DNA of 64,000 nt from Pseudomonas sp. GM48 (GTDB taxonomy: Bacteria > Pseudomonadota > Gammaproteobacteria > Pseudomonadales > Pseudomonadaceae), in the NCBI RefSeq assembly GCF_000282335.1, contig NZ_AKJM01000011.1, forward strand, positions 1 through 64,000, written 5' to 3'. A model generated the notes under the pieces. It made no database searches and was not told the DNA's origin. It saw only the letters and a list, made by a program, of their open reading frames with translations. Of this stretch, positions 19,101-25,961 are shown in pieces; the first letter of the stretch is position 1; every line of letters starts with the position of its first letter. The translations under genes and the position numbers were made by a program.

Positions 19101-19306
19101 TGCTCGAGTGGCGCGGCAACGGTTTCACCAATGACCTTGGGGTTGGCGCCCGGGTAGTTGGCATGAATGACGACGGTCGGTGGCACCACCTCCGGGTATT
19201 CGCTGATCGGCAACTGGAACAGCGCGATGGCGCCGGCGATCAGGATCAGCAGCGACAGCACCGCGGCGAAGATCGGCCGTGTAATAAAGAACTGGGAGAA
19301 CTTCAT
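16115..19306 (-). CDS. mexF: RND multidrug efflux pump subunit, MexF-like
   Basis: A 1063-residue inner-membrane proton-driven exporter of the HAE1 family, with twelve helices and two large periplasmic loops. The N-terminus closely follows Pseudomonas MexF from memory (FSQFFITRPIFAAVLSLLIL, then PISEYPEVVPPTVV). The relay Asp pair of helix 4 is present in GIVVDDAIVVVENVER. In the Pseudomonas system such pumps export chloramphenicol, trimethoprim, quinolones and quinolone-signal precursors. It is flanked by the MexE-like adaptor 12 bases upstream and the OprN-like channel. Confidence 0.92.
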   Translation of the reverse strand: MKFSQFFITRPIFAAVLSLLILIAGAIALFQLPISEYPEVVPPTVVIHANYPGANPKVIGETVAAPLEQAITGVENMLYMYSQSTADGRLTLTVTFALGTDLDNAQVQVQNRVTRTEPKLPEEVTRIGITVDKASPELTMVVHLTSPDKRYDMLYLSNYAILNVKDELSRLNGIGDVKMFGIGDYSLRIWLDPNKTASRNLTATDVVNAVREQNRQVAAGQLGAPPAPNATSFQMSINSQGRLVTEEEFENVIIRSGPDGEITRLKDIARIELGSNQYALRALLNNQEAVAMPIFQRPGSNAIDVSDQVRAKMAELKKNFPEGMDYEIVYDPTIFVRSSIEAVVHTLFEALILVVLVVILFLQTWRASIIPLVAVPVSLIGTFAVMHLFGFSLNALSLFGLVLAIGIVVDDAIVVVENVERNIELGLEPIEATKKAMGEVTGPIIATALVLCAVFVPAAFISGLTGQFYKQFALTIAISTVISAFNSLTLSPALAAVLLKAHGAPKDRFSKVLDRLFGGWLFKPFNRVFEKASHGYVVAVAKVIRGSSVALLVYAGLIAMTYMGFSTTPTGFVPTQDKKYLVTFAQLPDAASLDRSESVIRRMSSIAMNEPGFDSAVAFPGLSINGFTNSPNAGIAFIGLRPFDERKDPSLSAKAISASLNAKFGSIQDAYIAVFPPPPVQGLGTIGGFKLQIEDRGNLGYEALYKETMNVIAKSRSVPELANLFTSFTVNVPQVDAAIDREKAKTHGVAVSDIFDTLQVYLGSLYANDFNRFGRTWQVNVQADQQFRLEPEQIGQLKVRNDHGEMIPLATFIKVSPTSGPDRVMHYNGFISAEINGAAAPGFSSGQAQKAIEKLLKEELPNGMTYEWTDLTYQQILSGDTALLVFPLCVLLAFLVLAALYESWSLPLAVILIVPMTLLSAIAGVIISKGDNNIFTQIGLIVLVGLACKNAILIVEFAKDRQDQGLSPLEAVLDACRMRLRPILMTSIAFIMGVIPLVTSTGAGSEMRRAMGVAVFSGMLGVTFFGLLLTPVFFVLIRRYIERKAARKAAHVHSLNVIDPEAH

Positions 19307-19318
19307 GACGGTGTTCCT

Positions 19319-20560
19319 TTATCCGCGAGGCGAAACGGCAGCATCGGTTTTCACCAGCGCCGGTGACGGAGCGACGGGCTGATTGCCCGCCTCGATGGCC
19401 TGCCGTTGACTGGCCAGGCTCGCGATGGTTTGCGCATCGGCCATCGGCGCATCCTGAGGGGCGACCACTGCGCCGGGACGAACACGTTGCAGACCGTTGA
19501 TGACGATCCGGTCTTCTTTCTGCAAACCGCTGCGCACGATGCGCAACCCTTCGAGCTTCGGTCCCAGATCGACGCTGCGATATACCGCCTTGTTGTCCTG
19601 GTCGATCACCAATACGAATTTCTTGCCGAGGTCGGTGCCCACTGCCTCGTCTTTGATCAGCAGGCCGGCATAGGCCGCGCTACCTACCAGTTTCAATCGG
19701 GCATACAACCCGGGGGTGTATTGGCCGTCGGCGTTGTCGAACACCGCGCGGCCTCGAATGGTGCCTGTCTTGGGATTGACCTGGTTATCGACAAAGTTCA
19801 TCTGCCCCAGGTGGCTATTGCCCTCCTCGTTCGACAAGCCCATGTACACCGGCGTGGTTTGACTGCGCTGGCCTTGACGGGAGAGCTGGCCGTACTTGAG
19901 GAACAGGCGCTCATCGGCGTCGAAATAGGCGTAGACCTTGTCGGTGGAGACCACGCTGGTCAGCGCCGAGGTGTCGGCGGTGACGATGTTGCCGGCGGTG
20001 ATTTCGGCACGGCTGACCCGGCCGCTGATCGGCGCGGTGACGCGGGTGAAGCTCAGGTTCAAACGTGCGAGATCGAGTTGCGCCTGCACGGCATCGACGG
20101 CGGCGCGGGCTTCCTGGGCGGTGGTGCTGCGAGTGTCGGCCAGTTCCGCTGAGATCGCATTGCTGCTCAGCAGGCGCTGGCCGCGTTGCGCTTCATTAGT
20201 GGTTCGAACCAGCGTGGCGCGGGTTTGTTGCAACTGCGCTTCGAGGCGATGCACTTCGTGTTCGAACGGACGTGGATCAATCTGGAACAGCAAATCCCCT
20301 TTCTTTACCGACTCGCCATCCGTGAAGGCGACACGATCGATCTGCCCCGAAACCCGCGGGCGAACCACGACGGTTTCCGGTGCTTCCAGACGGGCAGTGA
20401 CTTCATCCCACTCAGTGATGGGTTGCTCAAGCACTTTGGCGACCGTGACATGCGGCGCACCCGGAGCCTGGGCGGTATCGGGTGCGTGGCCGCAAGCAGT
20501 GATGGTCGCCATCGCCAATGCAGCAAGGGGATAACGCAAAGGTTTGAGTGACTGTTCCAT
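19319..20560 (-). CDS. mexE: RND efflux membrane-fusion protein, MexE-like
   Basis: A 413-residue periplasmic adaptor lipoprotein (lipobox ITAC, Cys 23). The order is N-terminal barrel and lipoyl half (GQIDRVAFTDGESVKKGDLLF), helical hairpin (about 100-165), second lipoyl half (APISGRVSRAEITAGNIV), then beta-barrel and membrane-proximal domains. It is the first gene of the pump operon. A near-palindromic ATCAT/ATGAT site lies 87 bases upstream, and a LysR gene lacking its effector domain lies immediately beyond. Confidence 0.92.
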   Translation of the reverse strand: MEQSLKPLRYPLAALAMATITACGHAPDTAQAPGAPHVTVAKVLEQPITEWDEVTARLEAPETVVVRPRVSGQIDRVAFTDGESVKKGDLLFQIDPRPFEHEVHRLEAQLQQTRATLVRTTNEAQRGQRLLSSNAISAELADTRSTTAQEARAAVDAVQAQLDLARLNLSFTRVTAPISGRVSRAEITAGNIVTADTSALTSVVSTDKVYAYFDADERLFLKYGQLSRQGQRSQTTPVYMGLSNEEGNSHLGQMNFVDNQVNPKTGTIRGRAVFDNADGQYTPGLYARLKLVGSAAYAGLLIKDEAVGTDLGKKFVLVIDQDNKAVYRSVDLGPKLEGLRIVRSGLQKEDRIVINGLQRVRPGAVVAPQDAPMADAQTIASLASQRQAIEAGNQPVAPSPALVKTDAAVSPRG

Positions 20561-20646
20561 GGGGGGTGTCCGCCTGACGGTTTAGGGGTTGGAGAATTCT
20601 CGGCCGCACAGGGGGCAGCGACGAATTGAACGGAGTGAACTTGGAT

Positions 20647-20670
20647 ATCATCTATAATGATGACCATCAT
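20647..20670. promoter_or_regulatory. Candidate LysR (MexT-type) operator upstream of the pump operon
   Basis: ATCAT-CTATA-ATGAT (20647-20661) is a perfect 5-bp inverted repeat, and a further ATCAT ends at 20670. It lies between the effector-less LysR gene and mexE. MexT binds nod-box-like sites with ATCA and ATGAT-like half sites, so this is a reasonable operator candidate. It was not tested against a matrix. Confidence 0.45.
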
Positions 20671-20712
20671 GTTTAACGGCAAAAAAACGAACGCTCAGAT
20701 CAAGCTTATGAA

Positions 20713-21006
20713 TTAACTGGGCTTTTTACTGGAAGCCGGCAGACTGACGACAGAGCAAATGGAGTCCAACACTGGCCCAAGCGTTTGCGCTACCTGCAAG
20801 GCTCGGGTGGTCGGTTCCATTTTGTGACCAATACGTTTAAACAGCGGGTCGTTGAACAGCGTGCGTAGACGACCCAGTGCACCGCTGACCGCCGGTTGTC
20901 CCAGGGCAAGCCTTTCTGCGGCGCGGGAAACGTTGCGTTCTTGAATGAGCGCCTCGAAAACCACCAGCAGATTGAGGTCGATGTTGCGCAGATCATTACG
21001 TTTCAT
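20713..21006 (-). CDS. LysR-type DNA-binding domain only (truncated MexT paralogue)
   Basis: A 97-residue protein that begins MKRNDLRNIDLNLLVVFEAL and carries the full winged helix (RAAERLALGQPAVSGALGRL) and the start of the linker helix. It then stops after CSVVSLPASSKKPS. The roughly 200-residue effector domain is absent, and the 152 bases to mexE do not encode it. It resembles the MexT-like regulator at 31680-32615 and lies where mexT sits in P. aeruginosa, upstream of and co-oriented with mexEF-oprN. It may be a decayed regulator or a small DNA-binding competitor. Confidence 0.75.
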   Translation of the reverse strand: MKRNDLRNIDLNLLVVFEALIQERNVSRAAERLALGQPAVSGALGRLRTLFNDPLFKRIGHKMEPTTRALQVAQTLGPVLDSICSVVSLPASSKKPS

Positions 21007-21153
21007 GGGTCAGCACCCTGTGAGGTGTTTTGACTTGAGCCATGGGCTCGGAACCGGCAAATCCATTGCCGCGAATTTATATGACACTCATCATCAATAC
21101 CAGCCCCTCAGCAAAAATTTGCCAAGGCGCCCATCGGATGACAGGACCCATTC

Positions 21154-21753
21154 ATGAAAGTGACGAAAGACCAGGCCGCGGCCAACAAGGAAGCGATCCT
21201 CAGCGCGGCCTCGAAGATGTACCGGGAAAAAGGCATCGATGGCATCGGTATCGGCGAACTTTCCCGCTCGGTGGGCCTGACCCACGGCGGCTTCTACGGA
21301 CAGTTTCCCGGCGGCAAGGAGCAGTTGGCGTCGGAGGCCGTGAGCCGCACGTTCGAAACCAATATCGAAGATTGGCGAGCGGCTAAATCCATCCCCGAAC
21401 TGCTCAAGGGTTACTTGACCCAAGGCCACCTGGCCAACTGGACCGAAGGCTGTCCGATCCCCGCCCTGGGCGCCGATGTCGCGCGTAACGGCGGCGCCAT
21501 CAGCCATTCGTTCACCAAAGGTGTGCAGACCCTGATCGAAACACTGCTGCCACTGGTCGACGGTGAAACCGATGATGAAAAACACCAGGAAGCCTTGCGC
21601 ATCCTTTCATCGATCACCGGGGCAATTCTGATCGCCAGGGCATTGGACAACCCTGGATTGTCGGAGCAATTCCTGCAATCGGTGATCGATGCCTGGTCCA
21701 CGGATCCCGAAGAAACAGCCGAGGACGAAACGGACATCGATGTTGAATGCTGA
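21154..21753 (+). CDS. TetR-family regulator near the MexEF-OprN-like operon
   Basis: A 199-residue protein with a TetR helix-turn-helix at about 12-58 (GIGELSRSVGLTHGGFYGQF) and a C-terminal domain of the type with a conserved Cys-Pro (TEGCPIPALGADVAR), seen in redox- or electrophile-responsive TetR repressors. It is divergent from the truncated LysR gene (147 bases between starts). It may affect the pump operon or act elsewhere. The Cys of GCPIP is a possible sensor, by family analogy only. Confidence 0.83.
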   Translation: MKVTKDQAAANKEAILSAASKMYREKGIDGIGIGELSRSVGLTHGGFYGQFPGGKEQLASEAVSRTFETNIEDWRAAKSIPELLKGYLTQGHLANWTEGCPIPALGADVARNGGAISHSFTKGVQTLIETLLPLVDGETDDEKHQEALRILSSITGAILIARALDNPGLSEQFLQSVIDAWSTDPEETAEDETDIDVEC

Positions 21754-22066
21754 TCAGCAAAGGACAGCCAGCATTCACCCGTTCGCTGTCGCCCGGCTTC
21801 AGCCGACAGAACTGGAGGCACTGGCTTGCCTTGGGTGAAAATCCGTCATGACATGTTATGACTTCCTTCAGGAACGGACTTCGACCAACAAATACGGGGG
21901 TTAAAGGACGAATGGTCGAGAGGCGTCAAGCGCGGGGAATTGCCGGGAGTTTGCAGCCACTACAGACTTTTCAGGAAGGCGCGTTCGTCGCGGTGAAGTG
22001 AACTTCACTTTCACCGAGGGTCACATGAAGTCCTTGTCAAGCGAACGTCAGTAGAGGTACAGCCTT
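21754..22066. other. Non-coding stretch between TetR and DUF2790 genes
   Basis: No convincing gene on either strand. The notable element is AAGTGAACTTCACTT at 21996-22010, a 7-bp inverted repeat around one base and part of a longer imperfect palindrome. It lies 57 bases before the DUF2790 start and could be an operator. Confidence 0.5.
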
Positions 22067-22345
22067 ATGAACATAGCAACAGTAGTAAGTGCCGTGATTT
22101 CCAGTCTCGCACCAAGTGTATTCGACCAGAACGGCCTGCAAGAACCCGGCGCGCATGTCTCAGCCGTCGAGTACCACTACGGGATGGAAATCGATGTGAA
22201 GAAGGTGCTGCAGCGCACCGATACATCCGATAAGACCGGCATGGTACCGGTGACCCTGGTCTACGAAGACAGCGAGGGCGAGGTTCACAAGATCCGTTTC
22301 CTCGAATGGGGCGGAAGTCCGGCCAACCCTACCAACATAGCTTGA
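22067..22345 (+). CDS. DUF2790-like small protein
   Basis: A 92-residue protein with the segment YHYGMEIDVKKVLQ, which matches the conserved core of the DUF2790 family found mainly in Pseudomonas, followed by a strand-rich end (VPVTLVYEDSEGEVHKIRFL). Family members are small, usually periplasmic and often induced by metals or stress; their role is unknown. Here the N-terminus is only weakly hydrophobic and lacks basic residues, so export is uncertain. AGAGG lies upstream of the start, and a palindrome (21996-22010) precedes it. Confidence 0.7.
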   Translation: MNIATVVSAVISSLAPSVFDQNGLQEPGAHVSAVEYHYGMEIDVKKVLQRTDTSDKTGMVPVTLVYEDSEGEVHKIRFLEWGGSPANPTNIA

Positions 22346-22415
22346 TCCGCTCGTCGGCAGGGTTCTGGTCCTCGTTTGCACGGCGTAGGCCTGAACCCCG
22401 ACTCGCTAGTGATAG

Positions 22416-22988
22416 CTACCCCGGTACCGAGTTTTTTTGCGCACCGACACTGCCCGCCCTACCGGCGACAGCAAGGGCCACGCAACAAGCCAGTAACGAG
22501 AATGCGGCGAATGCGCCCATCACATGCAGATAAGGCAGCACGTGATTCCAGGCCCGAGCCACCCCCAGGAAAGCGGCGAATAGCCAACCGCTCATGGAAA
22601 GCGCACCCAACAAGGCGAGCCGCGCACGGCCTGCGCTGCGCAGTGCGACGAATGGAGCCTTTTGCAGCAGCGGGAAACCGACTCGATGCAACAATGCACC
22701 GTTCAGGCTAAGTAGCGCGACGACAGTCACCTTCGCCCAGAGTTTCTGATTGAGCAGATAGGCTTCGCCTTCATTAAGGTAACCCTGAAGCACCAGCAAC
22801 AATCCGCTTGCCCAAAGGGCCAACAGTGCGAGGCTGACGATCTTCTGGGTTTCATCAAGGTACTCAAGCCTCGCCCGGTCCAGCATTTCCTTGCGCCAAC
22901 TCCAAAGCTTGTGATCAGCCTGCAACACCCTCCCCAGGGCAATACACGTTGCGAGCAGATGACCGTATACGAGAAGCATTTTGAGCAT
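22416..22988 (-). CDS. Integral membrane protein of unknown function
   Basis: A 190-residue protein with about four or five transmembrane segments (approximately 2-20, 50-70, 82-100, 122-145 and 155-175). The N-terminal helix contains a His (LVYGHLLATCIALG) and another His lies late (LPYLHVMGAFAAF), a pattern seen in small haem- or metal-binding membrane proteins, but no family is recognised with confidence. It is convergent with the DUF2790 gene, with 70 bases between stops. Confidence 0.65.
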   Translation of the reverse strand: MLKMLLVYGHLLATCIALGRVLQADHKLWSWRKEMLDRARLEYLDETQKIVSLALLALWASGLLLVLQGYLNEGEAYLLNQKLWAKVTVVALLSLNGALLHRVGFPLLQKAPFVALRSAGRARLALLGALSMSGWLFAAFLGVARAWNHVLPYLHVMGAFAAFSLLACCVALAVAGRAGSVGAQKNSVPG

Positions 22989-23241
22989 TGCCTTGACCTT
23001 ATTATTGTTTGGGCGCTGCGTTCCCTGCTTCGCTGAATTGAAAACGAATGATACAAATTAGCAGTTGCACTATCAAGACGCGCACTCACTAACATGTGCG
23101 TGAGCCGTTCGCCATACGACTTTCGTCGCACGTAGAGGCGGTCATTCCTGTGGCGGATGAATGATCAGACTGCCCTGCCGTCTCTGCTGATTGTCTGCCA
23201 GGCGATACAATGCTTGAACATGGATGCAATCAGACCGGTGA

Positions 23242-23940
23242 TCACTCGTTCAAGTCTTTGACCAGATAGCCATCTACGATTTGCGAAACGCCCGTCAACG
23301 CAGTACGCAGCAACTCCGGTTCGGTGCGATAGCGCAACGGCGTGTAGCCATAGGTGTTGGCGCCGTTGAATGCGGTGATCGGCTCATTGCGCTGCCAGAT
23401 CAATTCCTCGCCGCGTTTCATGACACCGCTGACAGCAATCGTCGGGTACACCACGCTGCTGAAGCCTTGCGTCAGCGCGAAACCCCAGTTCAGGACGGTC
23501 AATTCGATCTGCGCATCGGCCGGTTCGTTTTCACCTACGATCTTGTAACGGCCGGTGGCGGTCAGTTGCTCCTCGAAACTCTTTTTGACCAACTCGCCCA
23601 GATTGATATCCGCCGTCTCCATGTTGTAAAGAATCGCATCAACCGTCGACATCGACGCCAGGTCGCCTGCCTTCAGACCTGCGGCAAATCCGGCACCACC
23701 CAAAGCAGCCTTGGTCAGGTTCGATGCACCTGCCGCCATTCCTGCGCCAGCGCCGACACCAGCGCCCAATGCCGCGCCCCATGCCTGCTCACGACCCATG
23801 TAAGTCATCTCTTTGGGTTTCCATGTAACCGGGAGAACTTTCACGGTATGGATCTGGGTACGGTATTCGGGCTTGAATTTCTGGTTGGCACATCCGGCAA
23901 GGAAAAGAACGGCAAACATCAGGACAGCAATCTTCTTCAT
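23242..23940 (-). CDS. Lipoprotein with glycine-zipper segment
   Basis: A 232-residue lipoprotein: signal peptide with lipobox LAGC (Cys 17), then a strand segment. A Gly/Ala-rich zipper (about 55-92, GAALGAGVGAGAGMAAGAS) could insert in or lie along a membrane. The C-terminal alpha/beta region (FEEQLTATGRYKIVGENEPADAQIELTVLNWG) resembles the periplasmic lipoproteins that adopt a LpoB/CsgG-like fold, a guess from the pattern. There are no operon partners. Confidence 0.7.
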   Translation of the reverse strand: MKKIAVLMFAVLFLAGCANQKFKPEYRTQIHTVKVLPVTWKPKEMTYMGREQAWGAALGAGVGAGAGMAAGASNLTKAALGGAGFAAGLKAGDLASMSTVDAILYNMETADINLGELVKKSFEEQLTATGRYKIVGENEPADAQIELTVLNWGFALTQGFSSVVYPTIAVSGVMKRGEELIWQRNEPITAFNGANTYGYTPLRYRTEPELLRTALTGVSQIVDGYLVKDLNE

Positions 23941-24245
23941 GAATAACTCACGACGCCAAGGGAATGTGCACAGGTTGTCGTCAGCGGCAGGAGATTCTGA
24001 AGGGAATGAGGAGCGCTGGTCGCGATTGCTAATACGGCAACAGGCAGCTTCCGGCCCAGGCTGTGTGAAAACTCACTGAATACGTCGAGAACGTTGAGCT
24101 ACCGGCTGGATTCACGCCTTGATTGCTTTCATCGTTGGATCATGTTCCAGCCGTACCTGCATTGCATCGACTACGGCTTCATGTTCCCGGCGCTTTACCC
24201 GGCGCCAATTATCCAGGCAGTTCTACCCGCAAGGAGAGCGATCTT
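23941..24245. other. Non-coding stretch upstream of GNAT remnant
   Basis: No gene of clear origin. A 35-codon frame (24142-24249, MFQPYLHCIDYGFMF...) ends in an ATGA overlap with the GNAT fragment, but it matches no family I recognise. It may be a further part of the same decayed locus. Confidence 0.4.
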
Positions 24246-24545
24246 ATGAAGCCCGTCAGAATTCGCACCCTACAAAATGCTGATGCTGAGGCGTTGCTGA
24301 CATTCGAACTGGACAATCGTGAACGGTTCGAGCGCCACATTGCCGCCCTGCCTGAGCCGCGAATACAGGCTGACAGCCAAAAAGCAATTAATCGGGTGCA
24401 TCCAAAAAATCAGGAACCATTCAAACCTGTTGTTCTGATCAACGATCAAGGCGCTCCCCTAATGACTCTGCCATCCGAACCAAATCAGCAAACGACTTTG
24501 CGTGCATTTTTTTCATTGCATGCCCGCGGTGAATTTTCACGGTGA
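24246..24545 (+). pseudogene. Remnant of a GNAT-type acetyltransferase (N-terminus only)
   Basis: The first 37 residues (MKPVRIRTLQNADAEALLTF onward to HIAALPE) look like the start of a RimJ/RimL-type GNAT acetyltransferase, with an AAGGAG ribosome site nearby. The frame then continues with unrelated sequence to a stop at 24545, and the acetyl-CoA-binding motif is missing. The last 107 bases run antisense over the end of the FixJ-type regulator gene. It is probably a gene truncated by a deletion or by insertion of the signalling block. Confidence 0.6.
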
Positions 24546-25095
24546 TCTCGCTCAGATTCATCTGCCCTGCAATCTGTTTATTCATCAGACCTTTGGCTGC
24601 AAGGGCCATTACTTCTTTCTCACGAGCTGTCAGCGTCTGATAGTGGGCATGCAGATCTGAAAACTGCTGCTCAATTTGCCGGCGTTTGACATCTGCCTGC
24701 AGTGCGGCAGACACCGCGTCCAAAAGGTCCTGCTCACGGAACGGTTTTGCCAAAAAATCCACCGCACCGGCTTTCATCGCCTTAACAGACATTTCGATGT
24801 CACCATGTCCAGTGATGAAAATAATCGGAATATTTGCATTGGACTTGACCAACTGGCTTTGGAACTCAAGACCACTATTACCTTGAAGTCGTACATCAAG
24901 GATTAAACAGCTTGCGCAAGCTGCCTTTGGCTGTTGAAGAAACTCCGCAGTGGATGCGAACGTCTCGACCTGGATGCCGGCGGAGCGTAAAAGATTGCTT
25001 AAAGCGTTGCGCATGGAAGCGTCGTCATCCACCACGAATACCATAGAACCGTTACTGACTGGCTCATTCTCGTTGACTGGTGGATTCCCGCTCAT
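24439..25095 (-). CDS. FixJ/NarL-type response regulator
   Basis: A 218-residue two-domain regulator. The receiver domain (about 17-135) has acidic residues DDD at 23-25, phospho-acceptor D67 in LILDVRLQGNSG, the Thr in FITGHGD and the Lys in LAKPF. The LuxR-type helix-turn-helix (about 150-215) holds LTAREKEVMALAAKGLMNKQ. Start at the ATG at 25095, with GGGAG six bases before. It is on the same strand as the giant sensor kinase at 25962-31445, from which it is separated by the LRAT-fold gene, and is its most likely partner. Confidence 0.88.
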   Translation of the reverse strand: MSGNPPVNENEPVSNGSMVFVVDDDASMRNALSNLLRSAGIQVETFASTAEFLQQPKAACASCLILDVRLQGNSGLEFQSQLVKSNANIPIIFITGHGDIEMSVKAMKAGAVDFLAKPFREQDLLDAVSAALQADVKRRQIEQQFSDLHAHYQTLTAREKEVMALAAKGLMNKQIAGQMNLSEITVKIHRGHAMKKMHAKSFADLVRMAESLGERLDR

Positions 25096-25196
25096 GCACA
25101 ACTCCCGCTGATCAGATGAAAAAAAAGTGTAGCACAACACTTTATGCTGCGTAAGCGTGCACACAAACATGGTTATGCCCGAAAGCACTGGGAAAA

Positions 25197-25862
25197 TCAT
25201 GCAATAAAATACAGTTCCAACGCCGAGATAAAAGAAAGCAGATAACGCGGGTAATGGAGAAATGCCCTGACTTGAGTACTACAACTTTTCCCACTAACAC
25301 ACCAACTGCAAAAATGTTCGCAGTTATTGGACAGAATCCTGTATTGACTTTCACCCATTCTTGAACGCGCACGACTGACAATTTCATCGTTTGAAAATTC
25401 ACATGACTCCTGCATTACCCAGACAGGCTTGCCGTTTGCGAAGCTTTCAAGATCAGTCACTTCGATGGGACCAGGCTTGAGTGAACTACTAAATCCAGAG
25501 TAATGAGCTACCTCTCCGTACCCAAGGTATATCCCATGATGCACATAAAATTTGCGTGGGCTAATCAAGTGCGAGCCTATTGACAAATCACCTCCGCCCT
25601 TTTCTACATGCACTAACCTTAATGGAAACATAAAAGAGCTTCTGGGAGACTCATTGCTATCGCAGCTCTCGGCGAGCAAGCAACTTTCAAGCACCAGTGC
25701 CTTCAAATAACCGGCGAATTCCATTGCCATTAGCGCCAGGCAAAAAACGATTCCTGACCAAAGCGATGAAAATCCACTTAACAACTTAACAGCTAGAGTA
25801 TTCACGACAAGTTCTCCACAACCCTTGACATGCAATATATCGCCAGGGTTGCGAAGTTTCAT
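25197..25862 (-). CDS. LRAT-fold (NlpC/P60 superfamily) protein, membrane-anchored
   Basis: A 221-residue protein. Residues about 95-190 show the LRAT pattern: SHLISPRKFYVHHGIYLG with catalytic His (H109), AHYSG (H120), and NNCEHFCSWCVSG with nucleophile C181. LRAT and H-Ras-like proteins are thiol acyltransferases or phospholipases acting on lipids. A hydrophobic segment (about 30-58) precedes the domain and another lies near the C-terminus, so it is probably membrane-bound. The coding region is visibly AT-richer than its neighbours. It lies between the sensor kinase and the response regulator, 99 bases from each, an unusual position for this fold. Confidence 0.75.
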   Translation of the reverse strand: MKLRNPGDILHVKGCGELVVNTLAVKLLSGFSSLWSGIVFCLALMAMEFAGYLKALVLESCLLAESCDSNESPRSSFMFPLRLVHVEKGGGDLSIGSHLISPRKFYVHHGIYLGYGEVAHYSGFSSSLKPGPIEVTDLESFANGKPVWVMQESCEFSNDEIVSRARSRMGESQYRILSNNCEHFCSWCVSGKSCSTQVRAFLHYPRYLLSFISALELYFIA

Positions 25863-25961
25863 TTGTACATATGATTAGTTCAAGCAACCATTAATATACT
25901 TCCCCCTAAACCTAAGTATTAAGCCGAGCACCTGATTGCAAATGAACAGAGTGCCGTGGAT

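Noticed and set aside
20560..20712. Search for the missing effector domain of the truncated MexT paralogue
   Set aside because: The interval is too short and contains no sequence resembling the effector domain in any frame, so a simple frameshift was excluded.
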